7,417 nt of DNA, taken from the NCBI GenBank assembly GCA_947631715.1, contig CANRMK010000117.1:1-7417 (forward strand). Reading direction: 5' to 3'. Below are positions 1 through 5,565 of the stretch, in pieces. Every line of letters starts with the position of its first letter. Position 1 is the first letter of the stretch. Below the pieces are notes generated by a model. The model did no database searches, had not been told where the DNA came from, and worked only from the letters and a program-made list of their open reading frames with translations. The translations under genes were made by a program, and so were the position numbers. This DNA comes from an uncultured Acetatifactor sp. GTDB lineage: Bacteria > Bacillota > Clostridia > Lachnospirales > Lachnospiraceae.

Positions 1-135
1 AGGGATTATACCCTTTCCGAGGTGGTAGATGTGATCCTGGCCTGCGATGCCGGTTCTATCAGCCATCTGATGGAATATGCCATGTTCTTAAAGACAAGGC
101 AGGAAACCCCAGCATCAGAAAAGAAGCCGCGTTGA
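1..135 (+). CDS. 3' end of an unrecognised protein gene (5' truncated)
   Basis: Frame 1 is open from the window edge to a TGA at 133-135 and gives 44 residues, beginning RDYTLSEVVDVILACDAG and ending in a polar tail (SEKKPR). The first 33 residues read like a real helical protein end: a mix of hydrophobic and acidic residues followed by ISHLMEYAMFLKTRQE. The last ten are charged and probably disordered. The stop codon lies in the loop of a strong intrinsic terminator, which supports a genuine gene end. I do not recognise the family, and 44 residues are too few to assign one. The gene is convergent with the TPR lipoprotein gene on the other strand. Confidence 0.6.
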   Translation, partial: RDYTLSEVVDVILACDAGSISHLMEYAMFLKTRQETPASEKKPR

Positions 136-150
136 CCTGCGGCTTCTTTT
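119..150 (+). terminator. Bidirectional rho-independent terminator overlapping a stop codon
   Basis: The arms AAAAGAAGCCGC (119-130) and GCGGCTTCTTTT (139-150) are perfectly complementary over 12 bp, with an 8-nt loop (131-138) that contains the TGA stop of the upstream gene. On the plus strand a T-rich run follows at once (TTTTTTTCTCTTTT), giving a classic intrinsic terminator. On the minus strand the hairpin is followed by TTTTCTG, a shorter U-run, so it can also end the TPR lipoprotein transcript arriving from the right. Confidence 0.9.
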
Positions 151-257
151 TTTCTCTTTTCTTCTCTTTTCTTCTCTTTTCCCTTTTTGCTCTTTTCTCT
201 TTTTTCTCTTTTCCCTTTTTTGCTCTTTTTCCCTTATTCTGCTCTTTTTCCTTTTCC
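141..257. repeat. Long polypyrimidine low-complexity tract (CTCTTTT repeats)
   Basis: The plus strand is almost pure C/T for over 100 nt. CTCTTTT occurs eight times, first at 10-bp spacing as CTTCTCTTTT and later as TGCTCTTTTT. Only isolated G or A bases break the run. On the minus strand it is a purine tract in the 3' untranslated region of the lipoprotein gene. A lysine/glutamate-rich reading frame crosses it there, but purine tracts rarely form stop codons, so that frame is not evidence of a gene. The tract is followed by an 11-bp direct repeat TTTTCCGCACG (252-262 and 277-287). Confidence 0.85.
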
Positions 258-289
258 GCACGTCTCTGTCCGCCCGTTTTCCGCACGGT

Positions 290-1345
290 CTATCTCGTGC
301 TCAGGAATTCGCATTCCCTCCTGGCCTGTTCATCATCAGGATAATTTTTCAGATAATTATTCATCAGCGCCGCCGCCTGCTCGTACTCCCCAAGGTACTC
401 ATAGGCTACAGCCTCGTTGAAAGACAGCGTCTGGAGAATGGAATTGTCCTCCAGCTGCATTCCTGCCTGGAACGCCTCGAGGGCTTTCTGGTAATCCCCC
501 CGCGCTATCTCGCACAGGCCCAGCTGGTTGTACAGCTCTGCGCTGCCGTCATGACTGCTTAAATAGCTGTTGTACACATTGGCGGCATAATTGTAGTCCC
601 CAGTGGCCTCATACGCCCTGCCCAGGTACAGGCAGCTGGATTCGCCGCCCTTGTCCTTGGCCTGTTCCAGGGCCAGGTAAGCCCGCTCATACTCCCCTAA
701 GTAGTAATAGATCCTGCCGATCACATAATTATCCATGCTCTTTCCGCCGGACGAGAGCGCCGTCTGCAGATATTCCTTACCGGTCTCCTGCTGCCCGAAA
801 TGCTCCAGGATCTCATAGATTTCTATGAGCATGTCATAATCCTCCGGCCGCATGGAGATGGCCCGGTCAAAATCCGCCTTGGCGTCATCGTACCGGGACA
901 GGTTCATTCTCGCGTTCCCCCGGAGGAAATATGCGTCGGCCTCCTTGCTGCGCAGGGCCAGTATAGCGTTATAGGTCTCCTCCGCCTTGGCGTAATCGCC
1001 GCTCTTGGCGTAAGCCGCAGCGAGATAATAATTCAGGTCAAAGTCCACATTCTGCACCAGCCCGCTGCTGGCCCCCAGGGCTTCCTGAAAACAGCGGACC
1101 GCCTCGTCGTACTGGGTAAGCCCCATATAGGCGATCCCCCTGGCTCGCTGTACTAGGCGGACATTCTCGCCGCCCTCCTCCGCCGCGTCCAGCTCCGCAA
1201 GTGCCCCCTGGTAGTCAAAGGACTGGATCAGCTCCATGGCATTTTCAGTCCTCTCCCCGGCCCGGCCGCAGCCGGAAAGCAGGCATGCCGCAAAAAGCCC
1301 GGCCGTGAGACATATGCACTTTTTCCACAACAGCCCTGCTTTCAT
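290..1345 (-). CDS. TPR-repeat lipoprotein
   Basis: This encodes 351 residues with a lipoprotein signal peptide: positive start MKAGLLWKK, hydrophobic core, then lipobox LSGC with the lipidated cysteine at residue 26. It should therefore be anchored outside the cytoplasmic membrane. The rest is about eight to nine tetratricopeptide repeats (roughly residues 36-340), with repeated cores such as GIAYMGLTQYDEAVRCFQEAL, AYAKSGDYAKAEETY, GRIYYYLGEYERAYLALEQA, GRAYEATGDYNYAANVY and GLCEIARGDYQKALEAF. TPR arrays are protein-binding scaffolds; the partner is unknown. I chose the ATG at 1345 because AAGGGG lies 7 nt upstream. ATG 1351 is too close to that site, and the TTG at 1381 has none. It lies downstream of mscL on the same strand with a gap of about 190 nt and no terminator between, so co-transcription is possible. 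It ends with TAG, convergent to the terminator at 119-150. Confidence 0.92.
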   Translation of the reverse strand: MKAGLLWKKCICLTAGLFAACLLSGCGRAGERTENAMELIQSFDYQGALAELDAAEEGGENVRLVQRARGIAYMGLTQYDEAVRCFQEALGASSGLVQNVDFDLNYYLAAAYAKSGDYAKAEETYNAILALRSKEADAYFLRGNARMNLSRYDDAKADFDRAISMRPEDYDMLIEIYEILEHFGQQETGKEYLQTALSSGGKSMDNYVIGRIYYYLGEYERAYLALEQAKDKGGESSCLYLGRAYEATGDYNYAANVYNSYLSSHDGSAELYNQLGLCEIARGDYQKALEAFQAGMQLEDNSILQTLSFNEAVAYEYLGEYEQAAALMNNYLKNYPDDEQARRECEFLSTR

Positions 1346-1350
1346 GCTCA

Positions 1351-1384
1351 TACCCCTTGCGTGCTTCAGCACGCATAACAATCA
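1351..1384 (-). promoter_or_regulatory. Leader hairpin directly upstream of the lipoprotein RBS (copy 2)
   Basis: On the minus strand TGCGTGC-TGAA-GCACGCA (1375-1358) is a perfect 7-bp stem with a 4-nt loop. AAGGGG, the ribosome binding site for the ATG at 1345, follows immediately. A hairpin abutting the site could affect ribosome access. A related copy sits about 60 nt upstream (1415-1445). Confidence 0.65.
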
Positions 1385-1410
1385 AAATTTGAAAGTTTAA
1401 TTTCAAATTT
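1385..1410. repeat. Perfect AT-rich inverted repeat, 10-bp arms
   Basis: AAATTTGAAA (1385-1394) and TTTCAAATTT (1401-1410) are perfectly complementary around a 6-nt spacer GTTTAA. The element lies upstream of the lipoprotein gene, between the two hairpin copies. It could be a transcription-factor operator or an RNA hairpin. There is no following T-run on the minus strand beyond the arm itself, so it is not a convincing terminator. Confidence 0.75.
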
Positions 1411-1414
1411 ATAT

Positions 1415-1445
1415 CCCTATGCGCGCCTCAGCACACTAGCAATCA
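1415..1445 (-). repeat. Second, diverged copy of the lipoprotein leader element (copy 1)
   Basis: The minus strand reads GATTGCTAGTGTGCTGAG followed by GCGCGCATAGGGATAT. The downstream copy reads GATTGTTATGCGTGCTGAA followed by GCACGCAAGGGGTAT. Both have a hairpin (here GTGTGC-TGAG-GCGCGC, 1436-1421) followed by AGGG. Two positions of the stem differ, yet both remain paired in RNA as G-U instead of Watson-Crick pairs. No good start codon follows this copy's AGGG. Confidence 0.6.
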
Positions 1446-1533
1446 ATCCATTCCAATCAATAATTCAACATATTGCCCACATACTGAACTCACTGCCCGC
1501 ATGCCGTCTCCGGGAAGCGCCGTCCCAATTCTC

Positions 1534-1980
1534 TTACGCTTCTTCAAGCTGAGAGGTGCAGTGGGGGCATCTGGTAGCATCAATGGCGATCTCGCTCTTA
1601 CAGAAAGGACATTTCTTTGTGGTGGGAGCCGCCGGCTTTTCCTCTTCCCTGCTGAATTTGCTGCTCAGGCCGTTGATCGCCTTGAGGAGCAGGAAGATCA
1701 CAAAGGCCGTGATCAGGAAATTGATAACGGCAGTGATAAAGTTGCCATAATACAAAACAGGGGCCGCCTCCCCCTCTCCCAGCTTTACGAACAGATTGGA
1801 GAAATCCGTCCCGCCGAAAATACCCAGAATCGGCGCCAGAATATCCTGATTTAAGGAGGTGGCGATGGAGGTGAACGCGCCGCCCACGATCACGCCCACG
1901 GCCATGTCCATCACATTCCCGCGCATAATAAATTTCTTGAATTCAGCCATGAAACCCTTGCCTTTTTCTTTTTTGCCCAT
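1534..1980 (-). CDS. mscL: Large-conductance mechanosensitive channel MscL with C-terminal zinc ribbon
   Basis: MscL forms a homopentameric pore in the cytoplasmic membrane that opens under membrane tension and releases solutes during hypo-osmotic shock. This 148-residue protein shows the family hallmark FKKFIMRGNVMDMAVGVIVGG (residues 14-34), running into transmembrane helix 1 (about 24-45). A periplasmic loop (about 46-78) and helix 2 (about 79-101) follow. The tail carries CPFCKSEIAIDATRCPHC (124-141), a four-cysteine zinc ribbon at the cytoplasmic end, which to my knowledge is common in MscL of Clostridia. I chose the ATG at 1980 because KGFMAEFKKF then aligns with the usual N-terminus and AGAGG/AAGGG sites precede it. 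ATG 1950 is a second possibility (138 residues). The frame stays open upstream to an ATG at 2202, but that adds only a repeat-derived Lys/Arg/Gly-rich stretch and is not believed. The stop is TAA. The lipoprotein gene follows on the same strand. Confidence 0.97.
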   Translation of the reverse strand: MGKKEKGKGFMAEFKKFIMRGNVMDMAVGVIVGGAFTSIATSLNQDILAPILGIFGGTDFSNLFVKLGEGEAAPVLYYGNFITAVINFLITAFVIFLLLKAINGLSSKFSREEEKPAAPTTKKCPFCKSEIAIDATRCPHCTSQLEEA

Positions 1981-1994
1981 GTCTCTTTCCCTTT

Positions 1995-2111
1995 CCTCTT
2001 GCTTTCCCTTTCCGATTGTTTTTCCTTTCCGCTTGTTTTTCCCTTTCCGCTTGTTTTCCCTCTCCGCTTGTCCCTTTCCGCTTGTCCCTTTCCGCTTGTC
2101 CCTTTTTACAG
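1995..2111 (-). repeat. Degenerate tandem repeat array (14-18 bp units) in the mscL leader
   Basis: On the plus strand the units are ATTGTTTTTCCTTTCCG (2015-2031), CTTGTTTTTCCCTTTCCG (2032-2049), CTTGTTTTCCCTCTCCG (2050-2066), CTTGTCCCTTTCCG twice (2067-2080, 2081-2094) and CTTGTCCCTTTTTACAG (2095-2111). A weaker unit precedes them at about 1995-2014. The transcribed strand is purine-rich, with many AAGGG and GGAAAGG motifs that resemble ribosome binding sites just before mscL. Unit lengths are not multiples of three, which argues against a coding repeat. Confidence 0.85.
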
Positions 2112-2131
2112 CCGATGCATACGACGCACCG

Positions 2132-2169
2132 CTGTAATGTCTCTGTACACTGTAATGTCTCTGTAATGT
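2132..2169. repeat. 18-bp-period direct repeat CTGTAATGTCTCTGTA
   Basis: CTGTAATGTCTCTGTA occurs perfectly at 2132-2147 and 2150-2165, a period of 18 bp. Its first nine bases occur a third time at 2161-2169. It lies in the predicted mscL 5' leader, upstream of the purine-rich array, and is unrelated to it in sequence. Confidence 0.8.
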
Positions 2170-2200
2170 TTTTTCGTTTTTTCGTGGAATGCCTTTTATC

Positions 2201-2229
2201 ATACTACCATAAAACGTTTCCTTTCACAA
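2201..2229 (-). promoter_or_regulatory. Predicted sigma-A promoter for mscL
   Basis: Reading the minus strand, -35 TTGTGA (2229-2224) and -10 TAGTAT (2206-2201) are separated by 17 bp, and TGG precedes the -10 as an extended -10. This would start transcription near 2194 and leave a leader of about 214 nt before mscL. The match is moderate, and TATGAT overlapping the -10 is an alternative. Confidence 0.5.
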
Positions 2230-2239
2230 GTGCGCTTGT
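2226..2239. promoter_or_regulatory. Dyad between back-to-back divergent promoters
   Basis: ACAAGTGCGCTTGT is a 14-bp dyad with one mismatched base pair (positions 6 and 9 of the element). It covers the outer parts of both -35 hexamers of the two divergent promoters. It could be an operator acting on both genes, or simply two symmetric -35 elements. Confidence 0.4.
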
Positions 2240-2264
2240 CCAATTTTCGCATTTATGCTATAGT
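2236..2264 (+). promoter_or_regulatory. Predicted sigma-A promoter for the DUF4317 gene
   Basis: -35 TTGTCC (2236-2241), a 17-bp spacer, then -10 TATAGT (2259-2264), preceded by TGC as an extended -10. The predicted start near 2271 gives a leader of about 100 nt before the ATG at 2369. This is the best promoter match in the window. Confidence 0.7.
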
Positions 2265-2269
2265 ATTTC

Positions 2270-2297
2270 TGCTGACATAGGGATGCTGACATAGGGA
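2270..2297. repeat. Perfect tandem 14-bp repeat at the predicted transcript start
   Basis: TGCTGACATAGGGA occurs twice in direct succession (2270-2283 and 2284-2297), beginning just after the -10 of the DUF4317 promoter. The first copy overlaps the predicted transcription start. It may be a recent slippage duplication or a tandem binding site. Confidence 0.85.
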
Positions 2298-2368
2298 ATT
2301 TACTTTCCAGCCTTCTCTTACCTTACTTTACAAAAATGCCGCCTGTATGCGGCGGAAAAGAGGAATCC

Positions 2369-3523
2369 ATGACAAAATCCGAAATCGCGGAGATCAAAAA
2401 GCTCCTTACTCCGAAAAAATGCTCCATCACCCGCATCTGCGGCTGTTATGTGGACGGGGAAAAGAACAAAAAGACCGAGCTGAAGCAGGCCTTTCTCGCT
2501 CTCCCAGAAGAAGAAATGTTCAAATATTTTGAGATCCTGCGGAAAGTCCTGTCCGGCACCGTTGGAAAAAATCTTCTCTCCCTGGAATTTCCCCTCGCCA
2601 GCGAGGAGGCGGGCGGCACCCAGGAATTTCTCCTGCGTCTGCGGGACAGCGGGCTAAAGGACGATGCGCTCCTGGAGGAATTTTACGACCGAATCATTGA
2701 AAATTATGAGTATGTGGGAAACTACCTGATCCTGGCGGTGCACGATGTGTACGATGTGCCCGGGCGCACAAAGGACGGGCTGGAAATGGAAGACGCCTCC
2801 GACGAGGTATACGAATACATACTGGCCTGCATCTGCCCTGTGGAACTGTCCAAGCCCGGCTTAAGCTACGACGCGGCGGAAAATACTTTCCGGAACCGGA
2901 TCCGGGACTGGGTGGTGGGACTGCCGGACACAGGCTTCCTGTTCCCCGCTTTCAATGACCGGGGAAGCGATATCCACGGCACCCTCTTCTACTCCAAGGA
3001 TCCGGAAGAATTAAAGGACGGCCTTGTGGACCAGCTCTTAGGGTGCCCGCTTCCCCTGTCTGCCGGAAGCCAGAAAGAGACGTTCCAGACGCTGGTGGAG
3101 GAGACTCTGGGGGAAGACTGCGGATTTGAGGCCGTCAAGAGCATCCACGAAAAACTGACCGAAATGGCGGAAGAGCACAAGGACGAACCGCAGCCCATAG
3201 TGTTGGACCGAAATGAAGTAAAAACGATCCTGGCGGACAGCGGCGTCTCCAACGAAAGGCTGGCCCAGTTCGACAGACATTATGACGAGACTGCGGGAGA
3301 GACCACCTCTTTGCTGGCAAGCAATGTGATGAATACAAAAACTTTCGAGGTAAAAACACCTGACGTTGTCATCAAGGTAAACCCCGAACGCACGGACCTG
3401 ATCGAGACAAAGGTGATAAACGGCCGGGAATGCCTGGTGATCGAGCTTGGCGGCAGCGTGGAAGTGAACGGCATCACCCTGCGGGCAGGCGCTCAGTTCT
3501 TAGAGGACGAAGAGGCGGAATGA
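2369..3523 (+). CDS. DUF4317 family protein
   Basis: This 384-residue soluble protein matches what I recall of the DUF4317 family, found in Clostridia, whose function is not known. Recognisable segments are the N-terminus MTKSEIAEIKKLLTPKK, then SITRICGCYVDGEK (19-32), YVGNYLILAVHDVYDVPGR (115-133), CICPVELSKPGL (154-165) and FLFPAFNDRGSDIHGTLFY (190-208). The C-terminal part (about 326-384) is beta-rich, with VVIKVNPE, CLVIELGG and VEVNGITLRAG. There is no signal peptide or membrane segment, so it should be cytoplasmic. I chose the ATG at 2369, with AGAGG five bases upstream. An upstream ATG at 2336 would add eleven residues and has no binding site. The gene is monocistronic, divergent from mscL and convergent with the protease gene. 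Cysteines at 18, 24 and 26 near the N-terminus are worth noting, but no metal site can be claimed. Confidence 0.9.
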   Translation: MTKSEIAEIKKLLTPKKCSITRICGCYVDGEKNKKTELKQAFLALPEEEMFKYFEILRKVLSGTVGKNLLSLEFPLASEEAGGTQEFLLRLRDSGLKDDALLEEFYDRIIENYEYVGNYLILAVHDVYDVPGRTKDGLEMEDASDEVYEYILACICPVELSKPGLSYDAAENTFRNRIRDWVVGLPDTGFLFPAFNDRGSDIHGTLFYSKDPEELKDGLVDQLLGCPLPLSAGSQKETFQTLVEETLGEDCGFEAVKSIHEKLTEMAEEHKDEPQPIVLDRNEVKTILADSGVSNERLAQFDRHYDETAGETTSLLASNVMNTKTFEVKTPDVVIKVNPERTDLIETKVINGRECLVIELGGSVEVNGITLRAGAQFLEDEEAE

Positions 3524-3538
3524 TCCCCGCATCCCTCG

Positions 3539-3564
3539 CAAGATCGCATAGAGACACGATCTTG
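3539..3564. repeat. Hairpin in the convergent gap, 8-bp perfect stem
   Basis: CAAGATCG (3539-3546) pairs perfectly with CGATCTTG (3557-3564) around a 10-nt loop. It begins 15 nt after the DUF4317 stop. No T-run follows on either strand, so it is not a standard intrinsic terminator, though it may protect the transcript's 3' end. Confidence 0.6.
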
Positions 3565-3600
3565 ACTTCACGATGCCGTATGGCTGAACTGTTACGGATT

Positions 3601-3627
3601 GCCGGACTGCACATCAGTCAGTCCGGC
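3601..3627. terminator. Possible convergent terminator-like hairpin overlapping the protease stop
   Basis: GCCGGACTG (3601-3609) pairs perfectly with CAGTCCGGC (3619-3627) around a 9-nt loop. The right arm is formed by the last codons and stop of the minus-strand protease gene. The stem is GC-rich and strong, but no T-run follows in either direction, so termination is only a guess from its position between convergent genes. Confidence 0.35.
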
Positions 3628-5552
3628 AGGCTCTCTGCCACGCAAAGCTTTCCCCATCCCACCCTTTCGTTTGGGTAGATTTCTTCTCCCCGCAGAGGTC
3701 TTGCCCCTTTTCTCAGATACGCTTTTACTTTCTCTCCGTAAAGAAACGGATCATTCCCCCTGACGATTCCCCACTCCATGAGCAGGGCGGCGCTTCCCGA
3801 GACAATAGGCGTGGCAAAAGAGGTCCCCGTCACCGGCGTATATCCTCCGTAGACGTCCGGCGCCAGAATCCCCACCCCGGGGGCCACAAGGTCCGGCTTC
3901 GCCATGCCCGCCGTCACCACGCCCAAAGTCCTGTCCGGATCCGCATATCCCCTGCCGGAAAAATCGGCATAGGCATCATAGGTGCTGTCGTAAGCCCCTA
4001 CCGTTATCACCCTGGCCGCCGTTGAGGGTATGGTGAGCGTCACCTGGGGCGTGGAGCGGTAAAATCCGGTGCCGCTGTTCCTCACCGCCCCTGACGGGAG
4101 ATAAAAGTAGTACCGCCCCGTGACCACACGCACCGGCTCCAGCAGAAAGCTCCAGATCCCGCTGTCGATATAGGGCCGCTCTGCAGGGAGAAATTCCAGA
4201 TAGATCTCCTGCGCTGCAGAGTAGGGCGCCGGCTCTCCAAAGAACACCAGGATATCCGTCTGCTCCAGGCGCAGCGTGAATTTTCCGCCCTCCGTCCGCC
4301 CGGAGATCTCCGCCTCCTTACCTCCGGGGGAGAGGAGGCGGATCCGGTACTCGTCGCTGTAATTCTTCCACAGCTGCACATTGAGGTTTCTCTCATACTC
4401 CGCCACAGCCAATTCCACCGCCGCCAATCTCACCGTTCTGACAACAGTGTTTTCTGACCTGCCTGTATTACCTGAAAATACGCCGGTTCCTATTCCGACA
4501 CCTGATGTGACATTAGAAACGACATTTGCGCCAAAATAGCTGTCGGTACCTTGAAAGTTTTCCGTCAAACTCCCTGCCAGGTGTCCTCCGCTTGCGGCCT
4601 CATTGCCGCTTCCCACGCAGATCGCCGTGCGTCCCGCCTCCGCGGCGCTGTCCAGAAACCGCTCCAGCAGGGAGCTGCCGTCATGGGCTCCATAGCTGTT
4701 TCCGAAGCTTAGATTGATTACCAGCGGCATCTGCAGCTGTGCCGCCTTATTGACCGCATAAGTCACTCCCCGCATGATCTCTGTGGTCCTGGGAAAAGCG
4801 GACGCATCCGGCAGTCCCAGCTTCACGATCAACAGCTCTGCCCCCGGCGCCGTCCCTCGGTAAAAATCACTGCTTCCCGCGGCGATTCCCGCCACTGCGG
4901 TTCCGTGCCCGGTAGTGTCTACCGTGGGGAGCATTCTGAATTGACTATATTGGTCATCAGCCTCCAGTGCCTGATCGATCTGAAAGGAGTCGAATTCCAC
5001 CCCCATGGAAAACCCCTCAGGCGGCTGCCTCAGAAACACATCCGGCAATACCGTTCCGTTTCCTATGGGTACCTCCGGAAAGGGCTCCGGCATAAGGGTC
5101 TGATCCCAGAGATACCGGATCCGGGTGCTTCCGTCCTCCTTGCGGAATTCCGGCAATCTGTAGTCGATCCCGGAGTCCAGCACAGCGAGCAGCACTCCTT
5201 TGCCGGACAAAAAAGGATCCCGCCTGGTTACCTGTGCAATGCAGGATTCCTCCGCGGGACCCACTGCCTCATAAAAAAATCTCTTAGGCTTTTCCACATA
5301 TTCGATTTCAGGGATTTCCGCCACCCGCTCCACCAGCCCCTCCGGCACTGTCAGGACCGCATAGCCCGCCAGCAGATACTCCACGGTCACGCCCATGCGC
5401 TCCAGAGCATCCAGACTGCCGCGGTATTTGACGATCAGCTCCCAGCTTTTGGTCTCTCCGTCAAATCCAACGTTCAGATCCTCTGTCCTCTCGCGTTCTC
5501 CCTCCGGCGTTTCCAGCGCCAGCTGCAGCATATCCTCCAGCTTCTGATTCAT
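3618..5552 (-). CDS. CspA-like S8 family serine protease (subtilase)
   Basis: This encodes a 644-residue subtilisin-type endopeptidase. The triad is complete: Asp126 in VLDSGID, His216 in TTGHGTAVAG and Ser578 in GTSFATP, with the oxyanion Asn317 in GSGNE. Residues 1 to about 100 resemble the prodomain of this group (ending VERVAEIPEIEYVEKPKRFF). A beta-rich domain (about 375-510) sits between the oxyanion and serine blocks, as in the Csp proteases that process the spore cortex hydrolase SleC. There is no signal peptide or membrane segment. The start ATG at 5552 has AAGGGGGG 5 nt upstream; ATG 5573 has no site. Residues 331-370 are Gly/Asn/Ser/Thr-rich and encoded by AT-richer DNA, probably an insertion. 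The ABC transporter genes lie upstream on the same strand, 120 nt away. Clostridia often carry several such paralogues, so a germination role is not proven. The stop is TGA. Confidence 0.93.
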   Translation of the reverse strand: MNQKLEDMLQLALETPEGERERTEDLNVGFDGETKSWELIVKYRGSLDALERMGVTVEYLLAGYAVLTVPEGLVERVAEIPEIEYVEKPKRFFYEAVGPAEESCIAQVTRRDPFLSGKGVLLAVLDSGIDYRLPEFRKEDGSTRIRYLWDQTLMPEPFPEVPIGNGTVLPDVFLRQPPEGFSMGVEFDSFQIDQALEADDQYSQFRMLPTVDTTGHGTAVAGIAAGSSDFYRGTAPGAELLIVKLGLPDASAFPRTTEIMRGVTYAVNKAAQLQMPLVINLSFGNSYGAHDGSSLLERFLDSAAEAGRTAICVGSGNEAASGGHLAGSLTENFQGTDSYFGANVVSNVTSGVGIGTGVFSGNTGRSENTVVRTVRLAAVELAVAEYERNLNVQLWKNYSDEYRIRLLSPGGKEAEISGRTEGGKFTLRLEQTDILVFFGEPAPYSAAQEIYLEFLPAERPYIDSGIWSFLLEPVRVVTGRYYFYLPSGAVRNSGTGFYRSTPQVTLTIPSTAARVITVGAYDSTYDAYADFSGRGYADPDRTLGVVTAGMAKPDLVAPGVGILAPDVYGGYTPVTGTSFATPIVSGSAALLMEWGIVRGNDPFLYGEKVKAYLRKGARPLRGEEIYPNERVGWGKLCVAESLPD

Positions 5553-5565
5553 CCGGGCCCCCCTT

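Noticed and set aside
59..286. Lys/Glu-rich 75-residue reading frame on the minus strand
   Set aside because: It is the translation of a purine-rich low-complexity tract, which contains few stop codons. It runs through the terminator hairpin and antisense into the neighbouring gene, and has no plausible ribosome binding site or protein-like composition.
800..1156. 118-residue plus-strand frame within the lipoprotein gene
   Set aside because: It is antisense to regular TPR coding repeats, whose periodicity keeps the opposite frame open. There is no independent support.
1410..1475. Promoter for the lipoprotein gene
   Set aside because: Only weak boxes are seen on the minus strand (for example TTGATT, 16 nt, TAGTGT, and an isolated TATAAA without a -35). 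None is good enough to annotate.
1995..2111. Possible CRISPR-like array
   Set aside because: The units of 14-18 bp are contiguous, with no unique spacers of regular length, and no cas genes are visible.
1981..2202. N-terminal extension of MscL to the ATG at 2202
   Set aside because: The extension is repeat-derived (Lys/Arg/Gly-rich), the ATG overlaps the predicted -10 box with no ribosome binding site, and the family N-terminus begins near residue 75 of that frame.
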